NCBI GenBank assembly: GCA_913041145.1
Contig: CAJWHE010000012.1
Coordinates: 1 to 52,419, forward strand
Length of the DNA: 52,419 bases
Direction of reading: 5' to 3'
Source: an uncultured Paracoccaceae bacterium
GTDB taxonomy: Bacteria > Pseudomonadota > Alphaproteobacteria > Rhodobacterales > Rhodobacteraceae
Part shown: piece after piece, positions 1 to 7,959 of the stretch
Layout of the letters: each line of letters starts with the position of its first letter
Position numbering within the stretch: the stretch's first letter is position 1
Notes under the pieces: generated by a model
What the model saw: only the letters and a program-made list of their open reading frames with translations
Database searches by the model: none
What the model was told of the DNA's origin: nothing
Made by a program: the position numbers and the translations under genes

Positions 1-48
1 CACAGTCATGGCCACAGTCATGATCACAGTCATGGCCACAGTCACGGG
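1..48 (+). repeat. 12-bp tandem repeat encoding a His-rich tract
   Basis: Four near-identical 12-base units (cacagtcatggc and close variants) run in frame, each encoding His-Ser-His-Gly or His-Ser-His-Asp. The window edge cuts the array, so its full length is unknown. In-frame tandem units like this can change copy number by slippage, which would lengthen or shorten the metal-binding tail without breaking the gene. Confidence 0.85.
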
Positions 49-189
49 GTTTATAAACATATTGCTCACCCTAATGGCCCAAGGACAATGATTGATCAGG
101 GAGTTTGCGGCTGTTTTATGGGACAGTTCCCAGATTATGTGGTGGAAGAAGAACGTAAATTAATTGCTCAACGTAAAGTTAATGGCTGA
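1..189 (+). CDS. C-terminal fragment of a His-rich cobalamin-pathway protein (possibly CbiX-type chelatase)
   Basis: The reading frame is open from the first base to a TGA at 187-189, so this is the last 62 residues of a gene that begins before the window. The fragment opens with alternating His-Ser-His-Gly/Asp units, a typical metal-binding tract. It continues with a segment containing Cys-Gly-Cys followed by an acidic, charged tail. The stop overlaps the cobH start by one base (TGATG), so it is the upstream member of the cobalamin operon. His-rich tails occur in CbiX-type cobaltochelatases and in CobW, both of which belong to this pathway. I cannot tell which from the tail alone, and the CbiX suggestion is inference from context. 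Confidence 0.5.
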   Translation, partial: HSHGHSHDHSHGHSHGVYKHIAHPNGPRTMIDQGVCGCFMGQFPDYVVEEERKLIAQRKVNG

Positions 190-875
190 TGAGTTCTGGT
201 TTTCTTAAGATAGATAAGATTGTACCTAAAGAAAAACAATTAATCTATGAGCGAGACCCAAAGAATATATACGCCAAGAGCTTTAAAACTGTACAAAATG
301 AAGGTAAAATTGAAACAGTACCTTTAACTCTAAGACCCTTAATTACGCGCTTGATTCATTCGTGCGGAATGCCGGATATAAAGGACCAGTTAGTTTACTC
401 TGACAATATTTCAATCAACGCATCAAAGGCCTTAAAAGCTGGGGCGAATATTTTGTGTGACTGTGAGATGGTCTCGTCAGGTATCATTCGTCGGTACCTC
501 CCAGCGAGCAACAAAGTCATTGTTACATTAAATGATCCAGAGGTAATTGAGGGTGCTCAGTTAATTGGAAATACTAGGAGTGCAGCTGCGGTTCAACTTT
601 GGGAACCTTTTATTGAGGGCGCAGTGGTAGCTATAGGAAATGCTCCAACAGCATTATTTCACTTGCTAGAATTATTAGACCTAGGGTTTCCTAAGCCAGC
701 ATGTATACTTGGATTTCCAGTTGGTTTTGTGGGAGCTATGGAAAGTAAGTTAGAATTAGAGCTTAACTCTAGAGCCTGCCAGTTTATCACCCTAAAGGGA
801 AGAAGAGGAGGTTCCGCCATGGCCTCGGCAGCGGTAAATGCTTTAGCTTCAGGCCTGCCAGAGGTAACAAAATGA
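189..875 (+). CDS. cobH: Precorrin-8X methylmutase CobH
   Basis: CobH moves the C-11 methyl group of precorrin-8X to C-12, giving hydrogenobyrinic acid in cobalamin ring synthesis. The 228-residue product has normal family length. It carries the signature His-Ser-Cys-Gly-Met at about residues 57-61, whose His corresponds to the catalytic histidine, and the C-terminal Gly-rich Lys-Gly-Arg-Arg-Gly-Gly-Ser segment. The ATG at 189 overlaps the preceding stop by one base, and its own TGA overlaps the cobL start as ATGA, so translation is probably coupled through the operon. The family assignment is firm. Confidence 0.96.
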   Translation: MSSGFLKIDKIVPKEKQLIYERDPKNIYAKSFKTVQNEGKIETVPLTLRPLITRLIHSCGMPDIKDQLVYSDNISINASKALKAGANILCDCEMVSSGIIRRYLPASNKVIVTLNDPEVIEGAQLIGNTRSAAAVQLWEPFIEGAVVAIGNAPTALFHLLELLDLGFPKPACILGFPVGFVGAMESKLELELNSRACQFITLKGRRGGSAMASAAVNALASGLPEVTK

Positions 876-2077
876 AGCCTTGGCTAAACGTTATTGGAAT
901 CGGAGAAGATGGTTTACTGGGATTATCTGAGGATGCTCGAAAGATTTTGAATGCTTGTGATGTAATAATTGGTGGAGATAGACATCACAATCTATCAGAA
1001 GAAATTACGGCTGAACGTTTAACATGGCCGTCACCCTTTAATGCTTTAATAGAAAAACTTATATCTCTTAAAGGAAAAAAAGTTGTTATCTTAGCTACTG
1101 GTGACCCCTTATGGTTTTCGATAGGGGCGAGACTCAACCGGAAATTTTCAGCTGATGAAATTACATTCTATCCACAGTTATCAGCATTTCAATTAGCCGC
1201 TGTAAGAATGAAATGGAGCATGGCAGATACTGAAATGCTTACTGCCCATGGTCGGCCAATCGAACAAATCCTACCATTTTTCCAACCTAATCAAAAAATG
1301 ATTATATTAACTTCAGGTTCAGAAACACCAAATTTTATAGCAAAGTTATTAAATGACCGGGGTTTTGGTAAGTCAGAAATGACTGTTCTGTCAGATATGG
1401 GTAGCATCCAAGAGAAACGTTTTTATGCTCTGGCTTCAGGATGGTCTCATACAGTTCCAAAATTTAATACTCTAGCCATAAATTGTATTGGTAATCCTGG
1501 AGCTCAAATTACAGCAAGAGCAGCTGGCTTAGATGATTCACTATACCAACATGATGGCAATATTACAAAAAAAGAAGTTAGGGCAGTGACTATTTCAAAA
1601 CTTATGCCAATGCGAGGAGCTCTTTTATGGGATGTAGGCTTGGGTTGCGGTTCTGTGGCAATAGAATGGATGAGAGCCGGTTATGACTGCAGAGCGCTTG
1701 GGATTGAGCCAAAAAAGAAACGAAGAGAGCTGGCTATGAAAAATGCACTAGCACTTGGAACTCCGAAGTTAAGTATAATAGAAGGTTCTGCTCCCGATGC
1801 ATTAGACAAGCTAGAAAGACCTGATGCTATATTCATTGGAGGTGGGTTTAATCAGAGTACTTTTGATGTCTGTTGGAGAGAGCTCAAGCCTTTTGGTCGT
1901 ATAGTTGTTAATGCGGTCACATTAGAAACAGAGGCAGAATTATTGAAACTAAAGGAAACACAAGGAGGTGAATTATGTAGAATTAGTATTCAAAGGTCAG
2001 AAGCTATAGGTAATCGTACTGGTTGGAGACCTTTAATGCAGGTCACTCAATGGAGTAAAATAAAAGATGCCTGGTAA
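872..2077 (+). CDS. cobL: Precorrin-6Y C5,15-methyltransferase (decarboxylating) CobL, CbiE-CbiT fusion
   Basis: CobL adds methyl groups at C-5 and C-15 of precorrin-6Y and decarboxylates the C-12 acetate. The 401-residue product shows both expected halves. An N-terminal CbiE-like tetrapyrrole methylase domain spans about residues 1-205, with Gly-Ile-Gly-Glu-Asp near the start and Thr-Gly-Asp-Pro near 70. A CbiT-like Rossmann methyltransferase spans about 230-400, with the SAM loop Asp-Val-Gly-Leu-Gly-Cys-Gly-Ser near 252. It overlaps cobH by 4 bases and cobI by 11. The fused form is usual in the aerobic pathway. Confidence 0.96.
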   Translation: MKPWLNVIGIGEDGLLGLSEDARKILNACDVIIGGDRHHNLSEEITAERLTWPSPFNALIEKLISLKGKKVVILATGDPLWFSIGARLNRKFSADEITFYPQLSAFQLAAVRMKWSMADTEMLTAHGRPIEQILPFFQPNQKMIILTSGSETPNFIAKLLNDRGFGKSEMTVLSDMGSIQEKRFYALASGWSHTVPKFNTLAINCIGNPGAQITARAAGLDDSLYQHDGNITKKEVRAVTISKLMPMRGALLWDVGLGCGSVAIEWMRAGYDCRALGIEPKKKRRELAMKNALALGTPKLSIIEGSAPDALDKLERPDAIFIGGGFNQSTFDVCWRELKPFGRIVVNAVTLETEAELLKLKETQGGELCRISIQRSEAIGNRTGWRPLMQVTQWSKIKDAW

Positions 2078-2768
2078 ATTATTTGGCTTAGGTTTGGGCC
2101 CAGGGGATCCAGAGTTAGTGACCGTAAAAGCTGTTAGAATTCTTAAATCTGTGAGTGCTGTGGCATTTCCAATTTTGGAGGGAAAGGACAGTTTTGCTAG
2201 ATCAATAGCAGATCAGTATATACCCAAAGAAATAGACGAGATCTCTATTGTTGTTCCTATGACGCAGGATAGGCATCCAGCGCAAAAAGCATATGACAAG
2301 GCTGCAAAAGAAATTTCAAAAATTTTGGACCGTGGAAAGGATGTAGCTTGTCTTTGCGAAGGTGATCCATTTTTTTATGGATCTTTTATGTACATTTTTG
2401 CTCGATTATCAAAAATGTATGAGGTAGAAATAATTCCAGGTGTAACTTCAGTGACAGCATGTGCTGCAGCAGCAAAAATGCCCTTATTAGCTAGAAATGA
2501 GCATTTGACCGTTATACCAGGTACCTTGGAACCAGAGGACTTGAGAAGCCGTATTTTAAATGCAGATGCGGTAGTCATAATGAAAGTTGGACGTCACTTA
2601 GATAAAATTAAAAAGGTTTTAGAGGAAGTAGAGCTGTCAAGTGAGGCCACGTATGTAGAGTATGCGTCTTTACCAGCACAACAAGTTTTAAAACTTATAA
2701 ATGCCCCTAAAACTGCACCCTATTTTTCTATGATACTTGTGGCAAAAGGAGCTGATCCATGGCTTTAG
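2067..2768 (+). CDS. cobI: Precorrin-2 C20-methyltransferase CobI
   Basis: CobI transfers a methyl group from SAM to C-20 of precorrin-2, giving precorrin-3A. The 233-residue product is a typical tetrapyrrole methylase, with the N-terminal Gly-Leu-Gly-Pro-Gly-Asp-Pro-Glu-Leu motif at residues 7-15 and Cys-Glu-Gly-Asp-Pro-Phe-Phe-Tyr-Gly near 97-105. The start lies inside the end of cobL (11-base overlap) and the end overlaps the next gene by 10 bases, so it is embedded in the operon. C20 specificity is assigned from overall resemblance and position in the cluster. Confidence 0.94.
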   Translation: MPGKLFGLGLGPGDPELVTVKAVRILKSVSAVAFPILEGKDSFARSIADQYIPKEIDEISIVVPMTQDRHPAQKAYDKAAKEISKILDRGKDVACLCEGDPFFYGSFMYIFARLSKMYEVEIIPGVTSVTACAAAAKMPLLARNEHLTVIPGTLEPEDLRSRILNADAVVIMKVGRHLDKIKKVLEEVELSSEATYVEYASLPAQQVLKLINAPKTAPYFSMILVAKGADPWL

Positions 2769-4582
2769 ACCCAGTTATTTTGTATATGAATAAGGCTGGG
2801 TATATTACAGCCGAAAAAATTTCGAGAGAATTTTCGTTTAAACTGCATGGACGAAAAAATAGAGTTGATGTTGCAGAATTTATTTTTGATAACGCTTTAG
2901 ATCATATAAGAGAGTTATTTTCGTGTGGCACACCAATCATTGGAGTTTGTGCTTCTGGTATATTGATCCGAGCCGTTGCTCCATTGCTTCGTGATAAATC
3001 TCTAGAGCCACCAATTATAGCGGTATCCGATGATGGATCTGTTGTTGTTCCTCTTCTAGGTGGTCATCGAGGAGCAAATAGATTGGCCTTAAGGATAGCT
3101 AAATTTCTAGGAGCAAAAGCGGCTGTAACAACGGCAGGGGAAGTTTCCTTAGGTATTGCATTAGATGAACCTCCCGAAGGATGGTGTCTGGATCCTGAAA
3201 GTGATGCAAAAGCCACTATGGCTAAGTTACTTTCTGGTGGTGGAGTGACAAAAACTGGAACAGAAATAAAAAATGCACACTGGCTAAATGTTTTACCCAG
3301 TGGAACTGATGTTGAAATCCTGTGCACAACAGAAATAAATAAAGATAACTCAAATCCAGATATAATTTTTTACCCTAAAATGTTTTCCCTTGGTGTTGGG
3401 TGCTCCAGGGATTGTCCTCCACAGGAATTAAAACGTCTAGTACAGAGTGCCCTTCTTGAAGCTAACGTCAATTGTCATGCGGTTCATTCTATTAATACTT
3501 TAGATTTGAAAGCTGATGAACCGGCAATTCTTGACTTAGCTAATGATTTGGGGATCCCCTTAAGGTTGTTTACCTCAGGGGAGTTAGAGCAAGAAGCATA
3601 TCGTTTGGAATCTCCATCAGAAATTGTTTTTAAGGAGGTTGGTTGTCATGGTGTCAGCGAGGGAGCAGCTTTAGCTCAAGTAGGAAATGATGGTTTTTTA
3701 TCTATAAATAAAAAGAAAACAAATAATGCAACATGTGCGTTAGCTTCATCTCATGTGCCATTGGTTGATTTTAAAGGAAGAAGTAGAGGACGATTGTCAC
3801 TTATTGGGATTGGTCCTGGCCAGGCTACCTGGCGGACACCAGAAGCATCTGTGCTTATTGGCGAGGCGGAAGAGATTATAGGGTATAGTCTTTATTTGGA
3901 TCTTTTGGGACCTGTCGCCGCTGGTAAAAAGCGAACAGACTTTTCTCTTGGGGATGAAGAAAAACGTTGCAGATATGCACTTGAGAGAGCTTCGGAAGGT
4001 GCAAATGTAGCGCTTATTTGCTCTGGAGATTCGGGGATATATGCTATGGGAGCCTTAGTCTTTGAACTTCTTGACAGGAGTCCTGAAAATTTTGGGGTAA
4101 GTTTAAATGCAAGAAAAGTTGAGGTCATTTCTACTCCAGGTGTTTCGGCTCTTCAGGCTGCTGCTGCTCGGTCAGGTGCACCATTGGGTAATGATTTTTG
4201 TGCGATATCTCTAAGTGATCTTTTGACTCCTAAGGAAGATATTCTCAAAAGGTTGAACGCTGCTTCTACTGGTGATTTTGTTGTTGCTTTATACAACCCT
4301 GTTTCAATACGGAGAAAAAAATTATTTGAAGATGCACGAGAAATTTTTCTTAAAAATAGACCAGAGAAAACACCCGTTTTACTTGCGAGTTCTCTTGGAC
4401 GACCGAAGGAAACAATAAGATACACGACTTTATTTGAAGTCAATTCGTCAGAAATAGACATGTTAACGGTTGTAATAATAGGTTCTTCTAATTCAAGGCT
4501 AGTTAAAATGGGTGATGGATTTAAAATGTATACACCAAGAGGATATTCAAAAAAAATCACTGGTCTTCCAAATGATACTTAA
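2759..4582 (+). CDS. cobJ: CbiG-CobJ fusion: CbiG-like domain plus precorrin-3B C17-methyltransferase
   Basis: The 607-residue product joins two cobalamin enzymes. About residues 45-125 match the CbiG N-terminal/central part (Gly-Val-Cys-Ala-Ser-Gly-Ile-Leu-Ile-Arg; Leu-Gly-Gly-His-Arg-Gly-Ala-Asn). About 212-325 match the CbiG/CobE C-terminal domain (Leu-Gly-Val-Gly-Cys-Ser-Arg-Asp-Cys-Pro). From about 350 a full CobJ methylase follows, with Ile-Gly-Ile-Gly-Pro-Gly, Ser-Gly-Asp-Ser-Gly-Ile-Tyr-Ala-Met-Gly and Ala-Leu-Tyr-Asn-Pro. CobJ methylates C-17 and contracts the ring; CbiG opens the lactone in the cobalt-early route. Which substrate the CbiG part uses here is not evident. No CobG or CobZ lies in the window. 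Confidence 0.92.
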   Translation: MALDPVILYMNKAGYITAEKISREFSFKLHGRKNRVDVAEFIFDNALDHIRELFSCGTPIIGVCASGILIRAVAPLLRDKSLEPPIIAVSDDGSVVVPLLGGHRGANRLALRIAKFLGAKAAVTTAGEVSLGIALDEPPEGWCLDPESDAKATMAKLLSGGGVTKTGTEIKNAHWLNVLPSGTDVEILCTTEINKDNSNPDIIFYPKMFSLGVGCSRDCPPQELKRLVQSALLEANVNCHAVHSINTLDLKADEPAILDLANDLGIPLRLFTSGELEQEAYRLESPSEIVFKEVGCHGVSEGAALAQVGNDGFLSINKKKTNNATCALASSHVPLVDFKGRSRGRLSLIGIGPGQATWRTPEASVLIGEAEEIIGYSLYLDLLGPVAAGKKRTDFSLGDEEKRCRYALERASEGANVALICSGDSGIYAMGALVFELLDRSPENFGVSLNARKVEVISTPGVSALQAAAARSGAPLGNDFCAISLSDLLTPKEDILKRLNAASTGDFVVALYNPVSIRRKKLFEDAREIFLKNRPEKTPVLLASSLGRPKETIRYTTLFEVNSSEIDMLTVVIIGSSNSRLVKMGDGFKMYTPRGYSKKITGLPNDT

Positions 4583-4624
4583 TAGAATAATTAAGTTAGA
4601 TATATGGCCTTTAGGAGTTTTTTT

Positions 4625-5389
4625 ATGAAAGTTTATTTTGTTGGTGCTGGCCCTGGTGACCCCGATCTTTTGACCTTGAAGGGTCAAAGAATAATCTCGA
4701 AATGCCCTGTATGCCTTTATGCGGGTTCTTTAGTGCCTGAAGTAATTATAAGTGGAGCCCCCAAAGGTGCTATTGTTATGGATACGGCGGCTATGAATTT
4801 GACTGAAACTCATGAACAAATCATAAGTGCTCGAGAGCGAGGCGAAGATGTAGCTCGAGTGCACTCTGGTGATCCCTCTTTATATGGAGCAATAGCGGAA
4901 CAAATTAGATTATTAAAAAAAGATAATATTGACTATGAAATTGTCCCAGGTGTTCCAGCTTATACAGCTGTTGCGGCAGCTTTAGGTATCGAGCTAACTA
5001 TCCCTGAGGTCTCGCAGTCTTTGATACTTACCCGAATGTCGATGAAGTCTACTTCAATGCCAAAAGGGGAGACCCTAAAGAACTTTGCGGCAACTGGAAC
5101 AACATTAGCTATCCATTTAGGAATTAGATATCTACGAGAGATAGAAAGACAATTAATCCCATATTATGGAGAAGACTGTCCTGTTGTAGTAGCTTATCGT
5201 GCTAGTTGGCCAGATGCTATTTATCTAAAGGGTACTCTCAGTGATATCCGGATTAAGGTAAAAAAAGAAAAAATTACACGCACAGCATTAATAATGGTTG
5301 GACCAGCCATGGCAGATATAAGGGATTTTCGGGACTCAGCACTTTACGACCCACAGATACCACATTTATTAAGACCTAAAGTTAACTAG
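4625..5389 (+). CDS. cobM: Precorrin-4 C11-methyltransferase CobM
   Basis: CobM methylates precorrin-4 at C-11. The frame is open from an ATG at 4604, but the ATG at 4625 is the better start. An AGGAG stands seven bases before it, and the protein then begins directly with the family's first strand (Met-Lys-Val-Tyr-Phe-Val-Gly-Ala-Gly-Pro-Gly-Asp-Pro). That gives 254 residues, the normal size. Tyr-Ala-Gly-Ser-Leu-Val near 34 and Val-His-Ser-Gly-Asp-Pro-Ser-Leu-Tyr-Gly near 80 are typical of CobM/CbiF. It is the last recognised cobalamin gene in the window, 42 bases after the fusion gene. Confidence 0.95.
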   Translation: MKVYFVGAGPGDPDLLTLKGQRIISKCPVCLYAGSLVPEVIISGAPKGAIVMDTAAMNLTETHEQIISARERGEDVARVHSGDPSLYGAIAEQIRLLKKDNIDYEIVPGVPAYTAVAAALGIELTIPEVSQSLILTRMSMKSTSMPKGETLKNFAATGTTLAIHLGIRYLREIERQLIPYYGEDCPVVVAYRASWPDAIYLKGTLSDIRIKVKKEKITRTALIMVGPAMADIRDFRDSALYDPQIPHLLRPKVN

Positions 5390-5412
5390 GTTTTAATTTT
5401 AATGTAAATAGT

Positions 5413-5440
5413 TTGACACCTATGATTTAATCAATATCAT
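5413..5440 (+). promoter_or_regulatory. Sigma-70-type promoter for the small gene at 5466
   Basis: TTGACA at 5413-5418 and TATCAT at 5435-5440 are separated by 16 bases, a close match to the housekeeping consensus. The predicted transcription start is near 5447. That lies after the possible GTG start at 5445 and so favours the ATG at 5466 for the following gene. Confidence 0.55.
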
Positions 5441-5465
5441 TATCGTGCGTGTGGGGTGCGTAGAA

Positions 5466-5816
5466 ATGACAGGATATCTGCCAGAATATATAATTGATGA
5501 GCTTGGAAAAGCTCAGAATAAAAAATTAGAAAAAAGTATTTCTATGAAGGTAAAATTTAACGATAAGTTCTATCCAATTATTAAATTTTCAGGTAATAGT
5601 TTTTCAATTCAAGCAATAGAAAATATTAAATTACGTGGTCTAGTTGATATATATTCGAACAATTCGCATTCCTATCAGGCGTTAATTGTTGCGCAGCAGG
5701 TTAATGGTGACGTAATCGATTTTAGTTTTAAACGTAATACTATTATTAAGTCAGGACCTGCCTTGGACTTTGAAAAAAAAGAAAGTTTAATTTCTGGACT
5801 TTTGATTAAATATTAA
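5466..5816 (+). CDS. Conserved small protein of unknown function
   Basis: The product is 116 residues from the ATG at 5466. A GTG at 5445 would add seven residues but lies ahead of the predicted transcription start. There is no signal peptide and no membrane helix. The N-terminus is a short charged helix, followed by a beta-rich stretch. A Leu-Arg-Gly-Leu-Val-Asp-Ile-Tyr segment near 61 and a Phe-Lys-Arg-Asn-Thr segment near 95 resemble a short uncharacterised protein I recall from Rhodobacterales genomes, and the fold could be PilZ-like, though I see no clear c-di-GMP motif. It stands alone between cobM and the transaminase with its own promoter. No function is proposed. Confidence 0.75.
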   Translation: MTGYLPEYIIDELGKAQNKKLEKSISMKVKFNDKFYPIIKFSGNSFSIQAIENIKLRGLVDIYSNNSHSYQALIVAQQVNGDVIDFSFKRNTIIKSGPALDFEKKESLISGLLIKY

Positions 5817-5938
5817 ATTTTTTTTTAAATGTTTAAGGTTTCCTTCTTTAATATAAATTATTGTCTATAGGGTCTTGAAGTTAGTGTTTTAAAATGGTTT
5901 AGCAAGATCTCTTAAAATGGGATTGGTAAATTAATAAA

Positions 5939-6790
5939 ATGACACGGATAGTTTATGTTAACGGCGAGTACGTACGAGAAGAAGAGGCAAAGGTATCGAT
6001 TTTTGATAGGGGCTTTCTATTTGCAGATGGCGTCTATGAAGTTACTAGTGTTTTAGGTGGTAAGTTAATTGACTTTGAAGGTCATTTTATGCGCTTAACT
6101 AGGTCTCTCTCAGAGCTCCAGATGGTTAACCCTATAACCTCAGAGGACCTTTTAAAGGTGCATAGGGAATTAGTTCAAAAGAATAGTGTTGTAGAGGGTT
6201 TAGTATATCTACAAGTGACACGAGGCGTTGCTGATAGAGATTTTGCCTTTCCAGATGGTATATCACCGACGGTTGTCATGTTTACCCAAGAAAAGTCTAT
6301 GTCAGAAAGCCCACTTGCACAGCGCGGAATGAAGGTTATTTCTATAGATGATCAGCGTTGGGGTAGATGTGATATTAAAACAGTACAACTTTTATATCCG
6401 TGTATGGGCAAAATGATGGCTTTAGCGTCTGGAGCTGATGATGCCTGGATGGTGCATGACGGAAAAGTAACTGAGGGGACATCTAATAATGCTTATATTG
6501 TTAAGAATGGCACTATTATAACAAGGGAATTAGGTAATGAAATTTTGGGTGGTATCACACGTTCAGCTATTCTTAGGTACGCTAATCTAGCGCAGATGAA
6601 AGTTGAAGAACGGGCGTTTACAGTTGAAGAGGTGATATCAGCTGAGGAAGCTTTTATCACATCGGCCACTTTATTCACGACCCCTGTGGTCGAAATCGAT
6701 GGACAAAAAATAGGTACTGGCATACCTGGACAAGTTTCGAAACAGCTCAGAAAAATATACATTGAGGAAAGTTTAAAAACAGCAATTTAA
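5939..6790 (+). CDS. D-amino-acid transaminase (class IV PLP aminotransferase)
   Basis: This is a pyridoxal-phosphate enzyme of aminotransferase fold class IV, 283 residues, as expected for D-alanine/D-glutamate transaminases. The N-terminal Phe-Asp-Arg-Gly-Phe-Leu-Phe-Ala-Asp-Gly-Val-Tyr-Glu (residues 22-34) is characteristic. The catalytic lysine is Lys147 in Cys-Asp-Ile-Lys, and the cofactor-binding Glu is at about 179 in Val-Thr-Glu-Gly-Thr. The Cys-Asp-Ile-Lys context favours the D-amino-acid enzyme over branched-chain transaminase or aminodeoxychorismate lyase. It would interconvert D-alanine and D-glutamate for peptidoglycan or in D-amino-acid use. It converges on the DUF1244 gene with a 9-base gap. 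Confidence 0.9.
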   Translation: MTRIVYVNGEYVREEEAKVSIFDRGFLFADGVYEVTSVLGGKLIDFEGHFMRLTRSLSELQMVNPITSEDLLKVHRELVQKNSVVEGLVYLQVTRGVADRDFAFPDGISPTVVMFTQEKSMSESPLAQRGMKVISIDDQRWGRCDIKTVQLLYPCMGKMMALASGADDAWMVHDGKVTEGTSNNAYIVKNGTIITRELGNEILGGITRSAILRYANLAQMKVEERAFTVEEVISAEEAFITSATLFTTPVVEIDGQKIGTGIPGQVSKQLRKIYIEESLKTAI

Positions 6791-6799
6791 TTTTATATC

Positions 6800-7096
6800 T
6801 TACTCATTATTATGTAATTTTTTGAAATTTTCATTTTGTTTTAGTGTAGCTTCAGATTGATGTTTAACTTTCCAGTCCTCAAATGGCATACCATAGAATA
6901 TTTCCCGTGCTGCCATTTTGTCTATTGTTACGCCTTGATCTTCAGCAGCCTCTTGGTACCATCTGCTTAGGCAGTTCCTGCAAAAACCAGTTAAGTTCAT
7001 CATGTCAATATTTTGCACGTCACTTCTAGTCATCAAATGCTTTCGTAGTGCTCTAAATGCAGCTGCTTCAACCTCAATTTCAGTTTTTTTGTCCAA
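6800..7096 (-). CDS. DUF1244 family protein
   Basis: This is a 98-residue cytosolic protein of the DUF1244 family, recognised by its central Gly-Phe-Cys-Arg-Asn-Cys-Leu-Ser-Arg-Trp-Tyr (residues 37-47) and the later Ala-Arg-Glu-Ile-Phe-Tyr-Gly-Met-Pro (about 63-71). The Cys-X-X-Cys could bind metal, but the family has no established function that I know of. It starts one base after the stop of the N-formylglutamate amidohydrolase gene and is probably co-transcribed with it. Confidence 0.9.
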   Translation of the reverse strand: MDKKTEIEVEAAAFRALRKHLMTRSDVQNIDMMNLTGFCRNCLSRWYQEAAEDQGVTIDKMAAREIFYGMPFEDWKVKHQSEATLKQNENFKKLHNNE

Positions 7097-7097
7097 T

Positions 7098-7847
7098 TTA
7101 TATCCTTTTCGTAGTTGAGTTTTTAACTACCTTTAAGATTTTCGAAGCCAGGTAATTTGCCCAATGATTTATTAACGTTTCACTCGCTAAAAGATCATTA
7201 CGTAATTCTATCAGAGCATGTAAGTGATTGGAAGGTATACAATGTTGATCCAGAGTGTCACCGGGGAGGTCACCTGAATAGGGTAGATTATCACCAATGC
7301 ACAATGCCTTATCCTTTCTCAGCTCTACAAGTAAATCGCTAGATAATCTTCTATCTATAGTATGTAGGACGCCAATTTCCCAAGGTCTTTGATGGCCATT
7401 CTTTAATTTTGGTGTAAAGCTATGTATGGATATAACAATTGGATGTTTTCTAGAGTCTATAACGGTCTGAATAGCGTTGTGATATGGATCATAGTATTCA
7501 GTAACGCGACGCAATTTTTCTATTTCACTGACTTCTCTATTTTCTGGGATAATAGTCCCATCGTATAACTTCATAATCAAGGTTGGATCATTTTGTCCAC
7601 GATTAGGATCAATTACTAACCTAGAAAATTTTGATAAAATGGCTGGTCCATTTAGGAGCTTTGATAATGCTTTGGTTAAATTCTTTGCTCCCAAGTCGTA
7701 GGCTATATGCCGCTCCATTTCTGATCTGTTAATACCAAGCCCTTTTTTACTCCAAAAGTTAGGAACTACATTGGAGGCATGATCACAGATACAAATTATA
7801 TTGTTAGGCTTATTTGAGCCTATTAATTCAAATGGTGTATATTTCAT
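7098..7847 (-). CDS. N-formylglutamate amidohydrolase family protein
   Basis: The 249-residue product belongs to the N-formylglutamate amidohydrolase (HutG/FGase) family, zinc-type hydrolases that release glutamate and formate. Visible family features are Cys-Asp-His-Ala-Ser-Asn near 21-26, His-Ile-Ala-Tyr-Asp-Leu-Gly-Ala near 47, Ser-Arg-Leu-Val-Ile-Asp-Pro-Asn-Arg near 75-83, and Ile-Ser-Ile-His-Ser-Phe-Thr-Pro near 138. No histidine-degradation genes lie nearby, so a role in Hut catabolism is not supported by context and the substrate could be another N-formyl compound. It is transcribed divergently from pyk. Confidence 0.88.
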   Translation of the reverse strand: MKYTPFELIGSNKPNNIICICDHASNVVPNFWSKKGLGINRSEMERHIAYDLGAKNLTKALSKLLNGPAILSKFSRLVIDPNRGQNDPTLIMKLYDGTIIPENREVSEIEKLRRVTEYYDPYHNAIQTVIDSRKHPIVISIHSFTPKLKNGHQRPWEIGVLHTIDRRLSSDLLVELRKDKALCIGDNLPYSGDLPGDTLDQHCIPSNHLHALIELRNDLLASETLINHWANYLASKILKVVKNSTTKRI

Positions 7848-7896
7848 ATAATTATAGTTTTTAATTAAATTTCAATAGAGCAAGTGCTGATCCTGA

Positions 7897-7922
7897 TTGA
7901 CAGTATATACCATACATAAAAT
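7897..7922 (+). promoter_or_regulatory. Possible pyk promoter
   Basis: A perfect TTGACA at 7897-7902 lies in the 112-base divergent gap before pyk. The best -10-like matches downstream are TAAAAT at 7917-7922 (spacing only 14) or AT-rich sequence around 7920-7925 (spacing 17), so the -10 call is weak. Confidence 0.35.
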
Positions 7923-7959
7923 ATAGGGTAGTATAGAATAAAATAGGGAAAAGATTATT

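Noticed and set aside
1-48. Short direct repeats as a CRISPR array
   Set aside because: Units are 12 bases, adjacent without spacers and in coding frame.
4153-4560. 135-codon minus-strand ORF opposite the CobJ domain
   Set aside because: It is a shadow of conserved CobJ codons with no family resemblance.
4604-4624. ATG at 4604 as the cobM start
   Set aside because: The AGGAG ribosome site lies between it and the ATG at 4625, which matches the family N-terminus.
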